Counted from the first letter of the stretch, positions 1 to 9,565 are shown. The stretch is 64,000 nt of DNA from Clostridium putrefaciens (GCF_900461105.1 NZ_UFWZ01000001.1:1426001-1490000), one strand, 5' to 3'. Made by a program: numbers and translations. The notes: generated by a model not told the origin, from the letters alone.

Positions 1-1
1 A

Positions 2-862
2 GATGAGATAGTAAGGCCAAGTGTTACCTATTGGCAAGATGCGTGGAGAAGGCTAAAAGCAAATAAACTTGCAATAGTATCTTTAGGTTTTATTATAGTA
101 ATTACACTAGGAGCAATTTTTGTACCTATGTTTTCTAAGCTTGATTATTTCAGTAATGATTTTAGTGTGGCTAATCAAAGGTCTAGTTCAATTCATTGGT
201 TTGGAACAGATCAATTTGGAAGAGATTTATTTGTTAGAATTATGTATGGTGCTAGATATTCTTTGACTATAGCTTATGTAGCCTCTTTTCTTAATTTTGT
301 TATAGGGGTTTTATACGGCGGTATTGCAGGATATGTAGGGGGAACTGTAGACAGTATAATGATGAGAATTGTAGACATTATATATTCTATACCTATGATG
401 ATATATGTAATATTACTTATGGTTATTATTGGACCTGGTCTTAAAAGCATAATAGTAGCTCTTGCTATTTCATATTGGCTTTCAATGGCACGTATTGTAA
501 GAGGGGAAATATTACAGCTTAAGGAGCAAGAATTTGTTCTTGCAGCTAGAGTTTTAGGAGCTAACGGTAAACGTATACTATTAAGACACCTAATACCTAA
601 TAGTATGGGATCTATAATTGTAACTTTAACATTGTTAATTCCTTCAGCTATATTTACGGAGGCTTTTTTAAGCTTTGTGGGACTCGGAATTCCAGCACCA
701 AAAGCATCTTGGGGAACTTTAACTTCTGAAGCACTTCAAGGATATACCATATATCCTTATCAGTTAATATTTCCGTCACTAGCCATCTGTTTTACTATAT
801 TAGCTTTTAACCTTTTAGGAGATGGACTTAGAGATGCTTTGGATCCAAAATTAAGAAAATAA
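2..862 (+). CDS. oppC: Oligopeptide ABC transporter permease OppC (5' end outside window)
   Basis: Inner-membrane permease of a peptide importer that pairs with a second permease (OppB, expected just upstream) to form the channel energised by OppD/OppF. The reading frame is open from base 2 (first residues DEIVRPSVTYWQDAWRRLK) through the first membrane helix, so the gene begins before the window and an internal ATG at 128 is not the start. It shows the GTDQFGRDLF motif after the first helix, several hydrophobic helices, and the EAA-loop signature (AARVLGANGKRILLRHLIP) that docks on the ATPase. It is followed 23 bp later by oppD. The family is clear; the exact peptide specificity cannot be read from sequence, and Dpp or App naming is equally possible. 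Confidence 0.93.
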   Translation, partial: DEIVRPSVTYWQDAWRRLKANKLAIVSLGFIIVITLGAIFVPMFSKLDYFSNDFSVANQRSSSIHWFGTDQFGRDLFVRIMYGARYSLTIAYVASFLNFVIGVLYGGIAGYVGGTVDSIMMRIVDIIYSIPMMIYVILLMVIIGPGLKSIIVALAISYWLSMARIVRGEILQLKEQEFVLAARVLGANGKRILLRHLIPNSMGSIIVTLTLLIPSAIFTEAFLSFVGLGIPAPKASWGTLTSEALQGYTIYPYQLIFPSLAICFTILAFNLLGDGLRDALDPKLRK

Positions 863-885
863 GCTGATTAAGGGGTGATATATAT

Positions 886-1905
886 ATGGAAAACTTATTA
901 GAAATAAGAGACTTGAAAACTAGCTTTTTCACCCACGTGGGCGAGGTTAAAGCTGTAGGAGGCATATCTTTTAGTTTGAAAAAGGGTCAGGCAGTAGGTA
1001 TAGTAGGGGAATCTGGTAGTGGAAAAAGTGTAAGTATGATGTCCTTAATGAGACTTTTATCTGATAATGGAAAGATTATAAATGGTGAAATAATATTTGA
1101 TAATAAAGATTTGATAAAACTAAGAGAAAAGGATATGGAAAAGATAAGAGGAAATGATATAGGTATGATATTTCAAGATCCAATGACTTCCTTAAACCCT
1201 GTTTATACCATAGGAAAACAGGTAATTGAACCTTTGATGAAGCATAAATCAGTAACTAAAAGTGAAGCTTACAATATTGCATTAAAGATGTTATCAATTG
1301 TTGGAATACCAAGTCCTGAAAAAAGAATGACTCAGTATCCTCACGAGTTTTCAGGTGGAATGAGACAAAGAGTTATGATAGCTATGGCTATGGTGTGTGA
1401 TCCAAAGTTACTGATTGCAGACGAACCTACAACAGCTCTTGATGTAACTATACAAGCTCAAATACTTGAACTTATGAAAGATCTTAAAGAAAAGATTAAT
1501 ACATCAATTATATTAATAACTCATGACCTTGGAGTAGTTGCTGATGTGTGTGATGATATAAATGTAATGTATGGAGGGCTTATCATTGAAAAGGGCAGTA
1601 AAGAGGATATCTTTTATCATCCAAAACATCCGTATACTTGGGGATTGCTTAGAAGTATTCCAAATCCTAAAGCACAGTTAAAAGAAAGGTTAAAGCCTAT
1701 TGATGGCCAACCACCGGATTTATTGAAACCTCCTTTAGGGTGTCCTTTTGCTCCACGATGCGAATATGCCATGAAAATATGTTTAGCTAAAAGGCCACCA
1801 TTTTTTAATATTAGCCACTATCATACTTCGGCTTGTTGGTTAAATCATCCAAACGCTATTAAAGTAATGGCACCAATTGGTGGGGAGGCGATTAAAAATG
1901 TCTGA
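886..1905 (+). CDS. oppD: Oligopeptide ABC transporter ATP-binding protein OppD
   Basis: One of two cytoplasmic ATPases driving peptide import. In the 339-residue protein Walker A GESGSGKS is at residues 41-48, the Q-loop is in GMIFQDP (about 93-99), the ABC signature FSGGMRQR at 155-162 and Walker B LLIADEP at 175-181. The C-terminal oligopeptide-transporter extension carries a Cys-rich stretch (GCPFAPRCEYAMKIC, then a later ACW); in related DppD proteins such cysteines bind an iron-sulfur cluster, so that is a reasonable inference here. The start has a GGGGTGA ribosome site about 8 bp upstream. The 3' end overlaps the oppF start by 8 bp, indicating translational coupling. Confidence 0.95.
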   Translation: MENLLEIRDLKTSFFTHVGEVKAVGGISFSLKKGQAVGIVGESGSGKSVSMMSLMRLLSDNGKIINGEIIFDNKDLIKLREKDMEKIRGNDIGMIFQDPMTSLNPVYTIGKQVIEPLMKHKSVTKSEAYNIALKMLSIVGIPSPEKRMTQYPHEFSGGMRQRVMIAMAMVCDPKLLIADEPTTALDVTIQAQILELMKDLKEKINTSIILITHDLGVVADVCDDINVMYGGLIIEKGSKEDIFYHPKHPYTWGLLRSIPNPKAQLKERLKPIDGQPPDLLKPPLGCPFAPRCEYAMKICLAKRPPFFNISHYHTSACWLNHPNAIKVMAPIGGEAIKNV

Positions 1906-2878
1906 GAAAAAGGAAGTCTTATTAGAAGTAAATAATCTAACTAAATTCTTCCACGTTAACAAAGGGAGTTTTTTAGGTAGTAAAAGTTATGTTAAGGCTG
2001 TAGATAGAGTAAGTTTTAAAATTAATAGGGGAGAAACCTTAGGCCTTGTAGGAGAATCAGGCTGTGGGAAAACTACGTTAGGAAGAACTGCAGTTAGACT
2101 TTATGATGCTACCGCAGGAGAAATAATATACAAAGGCGTAAATTTAGCTAAATACAGTCAAAGGCAGATGTTGCCTTACAGAAGAAAGTTACAAATGATA
2201 TTTCAAGATCCGTATGCTTCTTTAGATTCAAGAATGACAGTTGGGGATATAATAGGTGAAGCCATAGATATACATGACCTTGGCAAAGGAAAAGAAAGGT
2301 TAGATAAGATCAGAAGCCTTTTAGATAAGGTTGGATTAAATAGTGATCATATAAGCAGATATCCACACGAATTTTCGGGTGGGCAAAGGCAAAGAATTGG
2401 TATTGCAAGAGCTCTTGCGGTAGAACCGGAATTTATAGTTTGTGATGAACCTATTTCAGCATTAGATGTATCTATACAAGCTCAAGTTGTAAACATGCTA
2501 GAAGATTTACAAAAGGATTTAGGCTTAACCTATCTTTTTATTGCTCACGATTTATCTATGGTTAAGCATATATCTAATAATATAGGAGTAATGTACTTAG
2601 GGAGACTTGTAGAAGTTGGAGAAAGTAATGAACTTTATGGTCATCCTCTTCATCCTTATACTCAGGCTCTTCTTTCCGCAATACCTATACCTGATCCTAA
2701 AGCATCTGCAGCACAAAAGAGGATAGTTTTAAAGGGAGAAATTCCATCGCCAATAGATCCTCCACCGGGATGTAGGTTCAAGGGTAGATGCAAATATGCA
2801 AAACCAATATGCTCTGAAGAAGACCCAGACTTAAAAGAAATCCAAAAAAACCATTTTGTTGCATGCCATCTATATTAA
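1898..2878 (+). CDS. oppF: Oligopeptide ABC transporter ATP-binding protein OppF
   Basis: Second ATPase of the peptide importer. Walker A is GESGCGKT, the signature FSGGQRQR and Walker B FIVCDEP; the C-terminal extension again has spaced cysteines (GCRFKGRCKYAKPIC, then CHLY at the end). The start is placed at the ATG at 1898 (MSEKKEVLLEV) because a GGGGAGG ribosome site lies at 1882-1888. An ATG at 1877 in the same frame lies upstream of that site and lacks one of its own. The gene overlaps oppD by 8 bp and is followed by oppA, giving the order C-D-F-A. Confidence 0.95.
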   Translation: MSEKKEVLLEVNNLTKFFHVNKGSFLGSKSYVKAVDRVSFKINRGETLGLVGESGCGKTTLGRTAVRLYDATAGEIIYKGVNLAKYSQRQMLPYRRKLQMIFQDPYASLDSRMTVGDIIGEAIDIHDLGKGKERLDKIRSLLDKVGLNSDHISRYPHEFSGGQRQRIGIARALAVEPEFIVCDEPISALDVSIQAQVVNMLEDLQKDLGLTYLFIAHDLSMVKHISNNIGVMYLGRLVEVGESNELYGHPLHPYTQALLSAIPIPDPKASAAQKRIVLKGEIPSPIDPPPGCRFKGRCKYAKPICSEEDPDLKEIQKNHFVACHLY

Positions 2879-2954
2879 ATATTATTAATTTTAGGAGGTG
2901 ACATTAAAAAGGCTTAATGGATTGCATCAAATTTATTATAAAGGGGGAAGGGAA

Positions 2955-4628
2955 ATGTTAAAAAGGAATACTAAGATAATAGGTTTATTACTGGCTTTTA
3001 CTGTAGGTTCAACCATATTTGCGGGCTGTTCTAAAAAAGAAGAAGGTGGCGTTAATAAGAAAACTGACCAGGTGATAGTTTATAACCTAGGTGCAGATCC
3101 TAAAACATTAGATCCAGCTTTGAATGCTGCAGTAGATGGTGCTACTGTACTATCAAATGCCTTTGAAGGGTTAACTAAACTAGATAATAAAGATGCTCCA
3201 ATAGCTGGGGTAGCTGAAAGGTGGGATATTTCTAGTGATGAGCTAGAATATACATTCCATCTTAGAAAAGATGCAAAGTGGTCTGATGGACAGCAAGTAA
3301 AAGCTTCTGATTTCGAATATGCATGGAAGAGAGCGTTGGATCCTAATACAGCAGCAGAATATGCTTATCAGTTATATTACCTAAAAAATGCTGAATCTTA
3401 TAATAGTAAAGAAGCTAAAGATGGCAAGGCAAAGGCTACTGTAGATGAAATAGGGGTAAAAGCTATAGATGATAGCACCCTTAAAGTTACACTTGAATAT
3501 CCAACAAAATACTTTTTATCACTAACAGCTTTTCCTACTTATTTCCCAGTTAGAAAAGATATAGTAGATAAAAATCCAACAGCTTGGTCTAACGAAGTAA
3601 GTAGTTATATTTCTAATGGACCATTCAAAATGTCGGAGTGGAAGCCTAAAGATACTATAACCTTTGTAAAGAACGAAAATTATTGGAATGAGAGTAAGAT
3701 TAAATTAGAAAAAATAGAGTATAAGATGATTGATGAAGCTACAGCGGCATTGTCAGCATTTAAGACAGGCCAATTTGATATAATAGAATCACCGCCAGCT
3801 CAAGAACTACCTAATCTTTTGAAAGATGGGACAGCTAAGATATATCCTAGCCTTGGAACTTATTTTTATTGTTTAAACTTATCTGATAAAGCTGAAGGAG
3901 TGGATAAAGAAGCTGCTAAAGCCTTAAAAGATCCTAAAGTTAGAAAAGCTTTAACATTAGCTATAAATAGAAAAGACATAGTTGAAAATGTAACTAAAGG
4001 TGAGCAAATACCTGCAGTTAGTTTTGTACCTAAGGGTATAAAAGAAAGCGGAGATAAAGACTTCCAAAACAAAGAATATTACAAACCAGAAGGAAATATA
4101 GAAGAAGCTAAAAAGTTATTAGCTGAAGCTGGATATCCAGAAGGGAAGGGATTCCCTACAATACCCTTATCTTACAATACTAATCAAGGACACCAAAATA
4201 TAGCTCAAGCAGTCCAAGATATGTGGAGAAAAAATTTAGGTATAGAAGTAGAGTTAAAGAATGAAGAGTGGAAAGTCTTCCAAGAATCTAGAAATAATAA
4301 AGATTATATAATTGCAAGACATGGCTGGATAGGAGATTACTCAGATCCTATGACATTTTTAGATATGTGGTCATCAACTTCTGGAAATAATGATGCGGCT
4401 TATGATAATAAAGATTATGATAAAGCATTAAATAACGCGAAAAATGAATTGGATCCAGCTAAAAGAATGGCATTTTTACATGAAGCAGAAGATCTATTGA
4501 TGAATGATATGCCAATAGTCCCTATCTACTATTATACAAACATCATATGTCAAAAAGATTATGTTAAGGGTGTAGTGAAATCACCTTTAGGTTTTGTATT
4601 CTTTGAAAATGCTTATGTAGAAAAATAA
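2955..4628 (+). CDS. oppA: Oligopeptide-binding lipoprotein OppA
   Basis: Extracellular substrate-binding lipoprotein that delivers peptides to the OppBCDF transporter. The N-terminus has basic residues (MLKRNTK), a hydrophobic stretch and a lipobox ending FAGC with Cys25 as the lipidated residue, followed by a charged linker and a family-5 solute-binding domain (DPKTLDPALN near the start, YTFHLRKDAKWSDG about 95 residues in). The 557-residue length is normal for the family. The start at 2955 is chosen because AAGGGGGAAGGGA precedes it and it gives a proper signal peptide; an upstream GTG at 2898 in frame would put 19 extra residues before the signal sequence. A second SD-like AGGAGGTG at 2893-2900 has no good start after it. 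A terminator follows the gene. Confidence 0.95.
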   Translation: MLKRNTKIIGLLLAFTVGSTIFAGCSKKEEGGVNKKTDQVIVYNLGADPKTLDPALNAAVDGATVLSNAFEGLTKLDNKDAPIAGVAERWDISSDELEYTFHLRKDAKWSDGQQVKASDFEYAWKRALDPNTAAEYAYQLYYLKNAESYNSKEAKDGKAKATVDEIGVKAIDDSTLKVTLEYPTKYFLSLTAFPTYFPVRKDIVDKNPTAWSNEVSSYISNGPFKMSEWKPKDTITFVKNENYWNESKIKLEKIEYKMIDEATAALSAFKTGQFDIIESPPAQELPNLLKDGTAKIYPSLGTYFYCLNLSDKAEGVDKEAAKALKDPKVRKALTLAINRKDIVENVTKGEQIPAVSFVPKGIKESGDKDFQNKEYYKPEGNIEEAKKLLAEAGYPEGKGFPTIPLSYNTNQGHQNIAQAVQDMWRKNLGIEVELKNEEWKVFQESRNNKDYIIARHGWIGDYSDPMTFLDMWSSTSGNNDAAYDNKDYDKALNNAKNELDPAKRMAFLHEAEDLLMNDMPIVPIYYYTNIICQKDYVKGVVKSPLGFVFFENAYVEK

Positions 4629-4642
4629 AAGATGGTAAAAAT

Positions 4643-4678
4643 ATAAAGAGCACCCAAAAGTGCTCTTTATATTTTTTG
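4643..4678 (+). terminator. Rho-independent terminator of the opp operon
   Basis: A perfect 11-bp stem (ATAAAGAGCAC / GTGCTCTTTAT) with a 6-base loop, followed by ATTTTTT, begins 14 bp after the oppA stop. It separates the opp operon from the converging dapB gene. Confidence 0.88.
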
Positions 4679-4727
4679 GTTTTTGATGTAATAAATTAGA
4701 TGAGAATTTTAATGAAAAGTCATTATT

Positions 4728-5477
4728 TTAAAGGTTTATCATATCATCCATATTATACAAACCCTTATATTTATTAGAAATAAATTCGCAAGCCCTTAAT
4801 GCTCCAACAGCGAAGACATCTCTTGAAATTGCTTTGTGATTAATTTCTATTACCTCACCAGAACCAGCAAAAATAACATCGTGATCTCCTACAATATTAC
4901 CACCTCTTATAGCGTGCATACCTATTTCATTAGGATCTCTTTTTTTATTGCCTTCTCTACCATAAGTAAGCTCGGTAGAATCTTTAATTGATTCTTGTAT
5001 GGTATGAGCTAATAAAAGGGCTGTACCACTAGGAGAATCAACCTTTTGATTATGGTGTTTTTCTATAATTTCAATATCAAAGTTTTCATATAAAAAAGGA
5101 GCAATGTTTTTTAGAATGTTATTTACTACATTTATTCCTATACTCATATTAGCAGATCTAAATATAGGAATATAGTTACTGTATTCATTTATTAAATCAA
5201 TATCTTCATTTGAGTATCCTGTAGTGCATAAAACTAAAGCCATTTTTTTTGACCTTGAATATTTAAGAATAGACTTTAGGGCTTCTTTCCTAGAAAAGTC
5301 TAGTATTACATCGGCAGTAACATTACAATCCTCAATACTAGAAAATACAGGATAAGAACACTTAGAATCATTTTTATCTATACCTGCAACGAGAACAATA
5401 TTTTCAAAGTCGCTTAGGCAGCTAGTAACCACTTTGCCCATTTTGCCATTACAACCATTTAGTATTAATTTAACCAT
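4728..5477 (-). CDS. dapB: 4-hydroxy-tetrahydrodipicolinate reductase DapB
   Basis: NAD(P)H-dependent reductase of the diaminopimelate/lysine pathway, acting on the DapA product; in spore formers the same branch feeds dipicolinate. The 249-residue protein has a nucleotide-binding turn GCNGKMG at residues 8-14 and the family signature [15 protein letters not shown], with the paired histidines and the Lys/Ser-Gly-Thr that hold the substrate. The start ATG follows AGGAGAG on the minus strand. It lies 11 bp after dapA in the same direction, so the two form an operon. Nothing is missing. Confidence 0.95.
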   Translation of the reverse strand: MVKLILNGCNGKMGKVVTSCLSDFENIVLVAGIDKNDSKCSYPVFSSIEDCNVTADVILDFSRKEALKSILKYSRSKKMALVLCTTGYSNEDIDLINEYSNYIPIFRSANMSIGINVVNNILKNIAPFLYENFDIEIIEKHHNQKVDSPSGTALLLAHTIQESIKDSTELTYGREGNKKRDPNEIGMHAIRGGNIVGDHDVIFAGSGEVIEINHKAISRDVFAVGALRACEFISNKYKGLYNMDDMINL

Positions 5478-5488
5478 AAAATCTCTCC

Positions 5489-6370
5489 TTATTTCAACAA
5501 ACCATATTTATGCATTTCATTTTCCAGGGTTTTCAAATTATCGTCTTCCATAGAACATAGAGGTAATCTTAAATGTCCTACATTCATTCCCATTAAATTG
5601 AGAGCAGTTTTTACTGGAATAGGATTTGTTTCTATAAATAAAGAATTAGTTAAATCTAATGATTTAAGCTGAACATCTAACGCTTCATCTACCTTGCCAT
5701 CAAGGTATAGATGACACATATCATGTACATCTTTTGGAATTATATTAGCTAAAACTGATATTACACCTATACCTCCTAATGATAATATAGGTATTATTTG
5801 ATCGTCATTTCCAGAATAAATGTCTATTTTGTCTTTGCAAAGTGCCTTATATTTAGCTACCTGAGAAATGTCCCCACTAGCTTCTTTAACTGCAACTACA
5901 TTTTTAAGCTTTGTAAGTTCTAATAATGTATTAGGTGTGATATTCATTCCGGTCCTTCCAGGAACATTATAAAGTATTATAGGTGTATTCACTTCGTTAG
6001 ATATAGCCGTAAAATGAGCTATAAGACCTTTGTTACTAGTTTTATTGTAATAAGGGGTTATAACTAAAAGACCATCTACACCAATAGATTCAGCCCATTT
6101 GCTCATTTCTATAGAGACTTTTGTATCGTTAGTACCTGTCCCTGCAATAACAGGAATTCTTTTATTTATAGTATCTACTGTAAACTTTATAACTTCTTTT
6201 TTTTCTAAGGTAGACATAGTTGAAGCCTCGCCAGTAGTGCCACAAATAATTATGGCATCTGTATTAGAATCTACATGCCATTCTAGTAATTCCTTTAATT
6301 TATCAAAATCTACGCCTTTTTCATTAAATGGTGTAACAATAGCTACTCCAGACCCTTTGAATAACGCCAT
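5489..6370 (-). CDS. dapA: 4-hydroxy-tetrahydrodipicolinate synthase DapA
   Basis: Condenses pyruvate with aspartate semialdehyde, the committed step to diaminopimelate and dipicolinate. In the 293-residue TIM-barrel protein Thr45-Thr46 lie in GTTGE, Tyr134 in LYNVPGRTG and the Schiff-base Lys162 in VAVKEASGD, all expected active-site positions. GAGGGATC precedes the start on the minus strand. The 248-bp AT-rich region upstream contains no recognisable lysine riboswitch. Together with the aspartokinase at 62 kb this gives two lysine-branch enzymes at separate loci. Confidence 0.96.
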   Translation of the reverse strand: MALFKGSGVAIVTPFNEKGVDFDKLKELLEWHVDSNTDAIIICGTTGEASTMSTLEKKEVIKFTVDTINKRIPVIAGTGTNDTKVSIEMSKWAESIGVDGLLVITPYYNKTSNKGLIAHFTAISNEVNTPIILYNVPGRTGMNITPNTLLELTKLKNVVAVKEASGDISQVAKYKALCKDKIDIYSGNDDQIIPILSLGGIGVISVLANIIPKDVHDMCHLYLDGKVDEALDVQLKSLDLTNSLFIETNPIPVKTALNLMGMNVGHLRLPLCSMEDDNLKTLENEMHKYGLLK

Positions 6371-6400
6371 AAAGATCCCTCACTTTTTATATTTATTTAT

Positions 6401-6420
6401 ATAAAAGATATATCTTTTAT
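6401..6420. repeat. 20-bp perfect palindrome between dapA and the SASP gene
   Basis: ATAAAAGATATATCTTTTAT reads the same on both strands, 31 bp upstream of the dapA start, within the divergent promoter region. It could be an operator for either gene, or simply AT-rich symmetry; no known operator consensus is recognised. Confidence 0.5.
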
Positions 6421-6560
6421 ACTTTCTTTATATTACATTATATAGTTAATAGTGATAAAAATATATACTTTCTTTTGATTTTGATGTTATTTTTACAGTT
6501 TAAGAGTTAAATTTATTAGTATATAAAGTATAGCTTAAGGTAAATTCCACTATGAATATA

Positions 6561-6592
6561 TTTTCTATATTGGGTAAAGCTAATATAGAAAA
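6561..6592 (+). promoter_or_regulatory. Inverted repeat upstream of the SASP gene
   Basis: An 11-bp perfect inverted repeat (TTTTCTATATT / AATATAGAAAA) with a 10-base loop ends 26 bp before the spore-protein start. It lies where the promoter or 5' leader should be. No convincing sigma-G -35/-10 pair could be placed; the TGAATA at about 6553 is a weak -35 candidate only. Confidence 0.45.
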
Positions 6593-6618
6593 TATAGACT
6601 TAAAAGGGGAGATATCGT

Positions 6619-6903
6619 ATGGGAAAACCTGAGTTGAAAAAGGTTATAAAATCAAAAATAAAATCTAGCAAAGAACTTAGTGCTGCAGAAAAGTTAAGAG
6701 AAGAATTAAAATATGAAATAGCAGAAGAACTAGGGCTTAAAAACAAAGTTACATCATTAGGCTGGTCATCACTTACCTCTGAAGAAACTGGTAGAATAGG
6801 TGGTATAATGACTAAAAGGAAAAAAGAAATGAAAATCCCTACTAATAAAGAAATACTAGAAAGCCTTGAGAAAGATAAAATATTAGAAAAATTAAAGAAA
6901 TAA
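6619..6903 (+). CDS. Alpha/beta-type small acid-soluble spore protein
   Basis: DNA-binding protein that coats and protects the spore chromosome and is degraded by the GPR protease at germination. In this 94-residue lysine-rich protein the core region matches the family: KYEIAEELGL (31-40) contains the GPR cleavage signature Glu33-Ile34-Ala35, and WSSLTSEETGRIGGIMTKR is the second conserved block (Leu-Thr-Ser, then Gly-x-x-Gly-Gly). The N-terminal 25 residues are an extra basic extension, as in the longer clostridial Ssp4-like group; that subgroup assignment is inference. AAAAGGGGAGAT precedes the start. The gene is monocistronic and, by analogy, expected to be transcribed in the forespore. 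Confidence 0.85.
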   Translation: MGKPELKKVIKSKIKSSKELSAAEKLREELKYEIAEELGLKNKVTSLGWSSLTSEETGRIGGIMTKRKKEMKIPTNKEILESLEKDKILEKLKK

Positions 6904-7228
6904 AAAGATAATATATTATAGAAAGTTAAAAATCAAAAAGATAAGAATTATAAAGATAAAAAAACAGATAATATAACAAATAAAACTTAAATAAATAATA
7001 AAAGATTTAGATAAGGGGTATAATGTAGTTGACTAAATAACAAATTATATATGATAATGATTAATATGATTTTATATAATACGGATGATAAAACTTACTT
7101 TAATAAATTATCTGTAGTATTAATTAAATATAAAAAGATAGATGGGGAGGAGTTATAATAAAACCTAGATTATATAATAATTAGAATAAACATTAATTGT
7201 TATGTATTATATAAGTTTTAGATAACGC
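6904..7228. other. 325-bp gene-free AT-rich spacer
   Basis: Extremely AT-rich with stops in all frames. The only recognisable item is a candidate promoter at 7029-7058. An SD-like GGGGAGGAG at about 7143 has no start codon at a proper distance; it may be a relic or belong to an unseen short peptide. Confidence 0.5.
7029..7058 (+). promoter_or_regulatory. Candidate vegetative promoter for the methyltransferase-hslO pair
   Basis: TTGACT (7029-7034), an 18-base spacer and GATAAT (7053-7058) resemble a sigma-A promoter. It would give a leader of about 160 bases before the next gene. Confidence 0.45.
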
Positions 7229-7996
7229 ATGAATATGGAGAGCTACACAAAAATGTCCGAAGTTTATGATAAACTTATAAAGGAAGATGTGGACTATAAC
7301 TTATTTTCTGATAAAATAATGGAAGTTGTAGAGAAGTTAAATATAAATAAAGGGGATTATCTTGATGTGGGCTGTGGAACAGGCAGCTTATCACTAATTA
7401 TATCCCCTAAATTTAAATGTACCTGGCTTGTTGACTACTCATCATCTATGTTATCGGAAACCTTTAACAAGTTTAAAGATGAAAATTTAAAACCAACGAT
7501 AATATGTCAAGATATGTGTGATTTAAACCTTAAACATAAATTTGACCTTATTACCTGCACTTTAGATGCAGTAAACTATATTATAGGAGAAGATGATCTT
7601 CAAAGGTTCTTTAATAACATATATCAGCATCTTAATGAAGGTGGAATATTTATTTTTGACATAAACTCTTATTATAAGTTAAGTAGTGTTTTAGGAAATA
7701 ATACATTTGTATATGATGAAGAAGATATATTTTATACATGGGAAAATAGTTTTGAAGAAGATATACTAGATATGTACCTTACATTTTTCTTGAAAAAGGA
7801 TAACTTTTATGAAAGATTTGAGGAAACACATTCTGAAAGGGCTTATAGAGATTCAAAAATAGAAGATATGCTTCATAATGCTAATTTAATAGTAGGGGAC
7901 AAGCTAGATTGTTATTCATCAAAAAAAATAGATGACTACACAGAAAGAATAGTATATGTAGTTAAAAAGAATATGGAGGAACAAAATGGAAGATAG
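7229..7996 (+). CDS. Class I SAM-dependent methyltransferase
   Basis: Rossmann-fold methyltransferase of unknown substrate. Motif I LDVGCGTG (about 45-52) is the SAM-binding loop, preceded by the typical N-terminus [18 protein letters not shown]; a later acidic strand-end and the motif [12 protein letters not shown] fit the fold. It is 255 residues, normal for this clostridial family found next to hslO. The start is uncertain: ATG codons at 7229 and 7235 are both possible and neither has a clear ribosome site. The gene overlaps hslO by 11 bp, so the two are co-translated. No substrate is inferred. Confidence 0.8.
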   Translation: MNMESYTKMSEVYDKLIKEDVDYNLFSDKIMEVVEKLNINKGDYLDVGCGTGSLSLIISPKFKCTWLVDYSSSMLSETFNKFKDENLKPTIICQDMCDLNLKHKFDLITCTLDAVNYIIGEDDLQRFFNNIYQHLNEGGIFIFDINSYYKLSSVLGNNTFVYDEEDIFYTWENSFEEDILDMYLTFFLKKDNFYERFEETHSERAYRDSKIEDMLHNANLIVGDKLDCYSSKKIDDYTERIVYVVKKNMEEQNGR

Positions 7997-8864
7997 ATTA
8001 ATTAGAGGTATAGCAAAAGACGGTATGATAAGAATAATAGCTGCAAGCACTACGAATCTTGTAGATGAGGCTACAAAAATACATAATTGTACGCCTACAG
8101 CAGCAGCAGCTCTTGGAAGACTTCTAACAGCGGGGACACTTATGGGTGTAATGTCAAAATCAAAGAAAGATAAATTAACCCTTCAAATGTCAGGGGGAGG
8201 ACCTGCTGAAAGTCTAACAGTTACAGCATATAGTGATGGAACTGTTAAAGGATATATAGGTAATCCTAATATTGATATCCCTCTTAACGATAAAGGTAAA
8301 TTAGATGTAGGGTCAGCTATAGGAAAAAAAGGTAATCTTACGGTGATAAGAGACCTAGGTCTTAAAGAACCTTATGTAGGACAAGTGCCTATATATACAG
8401 GTGAGGTAGGGGATGACCTAGCCTATTACTTCACAGTTTCAGAACAAACACCTTCAGCTGTGGCTTTAGGGGTGTTAGTAGATACTGACTACAGTATAAA
8501 AGCTTCTGGTGGATTTATAATACAAATGATGCCAGGGGCGGATGAACTTGTAGCGGACCTCCTTACCTATAGGTTAGAAGAAATAGATTCAATAACAGAA
8601 ATGTTATCAAAGGGAATGAATATTGAAGAGATAATTAAATATATCTTTGAAGACATGGATTTAAAGATTATTGATTCTCTTACTCCAAAATTCAAATGTG
8701 ATTGCTCTAGGGAAAGAGTAGAAAAGGCATTGATTAGTATCGGAAGAAAAGACTTGGAAGAAATATATGATGATGGAAAAATAGAAGAGCTTAAATGTCA
8801 CTTTTGTAATAAAGCATATTTATTCAAGCATGAAGATATAGGAGGATTATTACAAAATATATAA
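7986..8864 (+). CDS. hslO: Redox-regulated chaperone Hsp33
   Basis: Cytoplasmic holdase activated by oxidation of a zinc centre. The 292-residue protein starts [17 protein letters not shown], as is typical, and carries the C-terminal CxC...CxxC zinc motif: Cys238 and Cys240 in KCDCS, Cys271 and Cys274 in CHFC, so the redox switch is intact. It overlaps the preceding methyltransferase gene; AGGAACAAAATG gives a reasonable ribosome site. A 46-bp perfect palindrome begins 21 bp after the stop and probably marks the transcript end. Confidence 0.95.
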   Translation: MEDRLIRGIAKDGMIRIIAASTTNLVDEATKIHNCTPTAAAALGRLLTAGTLMGVMSKSKKDKLTLQMSGGGPAESLTVTAYSDGTVKGYIGNPNIDIPLNDKGKLDVGSAIGKKGNLTVIRDLGLKEPYVGQVPIYTGEVGDDLAYYFTVSEQTPSAVALGVLVDTDYSIKASGGFIIQMMPGADELVADLLTYRLEEIDSITEMLSKGMNIEEIIKYIFEDMDLKIIDSLTPKFKCDCSRERVEKALISIGRKDLEEIYDDGKIEELKCHFCNKAYLFKHEDIGGLLQNI

Positions 8865-8884
8865 TCACAAAAACAGTTATGTTT

Positions 8885-8930
8885 CATATATATAAGATAT
8901 ACATAAATTTATGTATATCTTATATATATG
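8885..8930. repeat. 46-bp perfect palindrome after hslO
   Basis: Two 23-base arms (first arm begins CATATATATAAGATA, centre AAATTT) are exact reverse complements with no spacer. It starts 21 bp after the hslO stop. It could form a hairpin that ends or stabilises the hslO transcript, but it lacks a downstream T run. Confidence 0.9.
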
Positions 8931-9061
8931 TATAAAATTATAGACTCATAAGGTTATCTTAGCTTATGAATATAGAATATAGAGTCATGGAGTATAGAGC
9001 TAAATTTATATCTATAAATGCAAAAAAAATAAATCTAAAAAGAAAACTGTGAATTTATATA

Positions 9062-9090
9062 TTGACAACCCTTAAAAATAGTATTATAAT
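9062..9090 (+). promoter_or_regulatory. Consensus promoter of the tRNA operon
   Basis: TTGACA (9062-9067), exactly 17 bases, TATAAT (9085-9090): a perfect vegetative promoter 12 bp before the first tRNA gene. Confidence 0.93.
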
Positions 9091-9102
9091 AAAAATGGTT
9101 GA

Positions 9103-9178
9103 GGGCGCATAGCTCAGCTGGGAGAGCATCTGCCTTACAAGCAGAGGGTCACAGGTTCGAGCCCTGTTGTGCCCACCA
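9103..9178 (+). tRNA. tRNA-Val (anticodon TAC)
   Basis: A 76-base cloverleaf with CCA encoded. Acceptor GGGCGCA pairs with TGTGCCC, the D-loop is AGCTCAGCTGGGAGAGC, the anticodon loop is CTTACAA with TAC, and the T-loop is GGTTCGAGCC. First of five tandem tRNA genes. Confidence 0.96.
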
Positions 9179-9315
9179 TTTTATTTTTATCCTATATCTA
9201 CTATATTTATACATAAGTCTTTTAAGACTAAGTTTTATATAGTGACGATATTGGACTAGAATTCTAAGTTTTTGATAAAGTTTAAACTTTACTCTAATTA
9301 GGAATTCCAATTTAT

Positions 9316-9392
9316 GGCCTAGTAGCTCAGTTGGTTAGAGTGCCGGCCTGTCACGCCGGAGGTCGAGGGTTCGAGTCCCTTCTGGGTCGCCA
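9316..9392 (+). tRNA. tRNA-Asp (anticodon GTC)
   Basis: A 77-base cloverleaf with encoded CCA; acceptor GGCCTAG / CTGGGTC, anticodon loop CTGTCAC with GTC, T-loop GGTTCGAGTCC. It is separated from tRNA-Val by a 137-bp AT-rich spacer containing small inverted repeats (AGTCTTTTAAGACT), probably processing or terminator-like hairpins. Confidence 0.96.
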
Positions 9393-9398
9393 TAAAGT

Positions 9399-9474
<76 letters not shown>

Positions 9475-9486
9475 AAAAAACATGTT

Positions 9487-9561
9487 GCGGGAGTGGCTCA
9501 GTGGTAGAGCGTCACCTTCCCAAGGTGAACGTCGTGGGTTCGAATCCCATCTTCCGCTCCA
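9487..9561 (+). tRNA. tRNA-Gly (anticodon CCC)
   Basis: A 75-base cloverleaf with encoded CCA; acceptor GCGGGAG / CTTCCGC. The anticodon stem TCACC/GGTGA encloses TTCCCAA, giving CCC, the less common glycine isoacceptor reading GGG. Confidence 0.94.
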
Positions 9562-9565
9562 ATAA

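Noticed and set aside
6371-6618. Lysine riboswitch before dapA
   Set aside because: The 248-bp region is AT-rich and lacks the conserved L-box elements and a terminator.
6904-7228. SD-like GGGGAGGAG at about 7143
   Set aside because: No start codon follows at proper distance and all frames close quickly.
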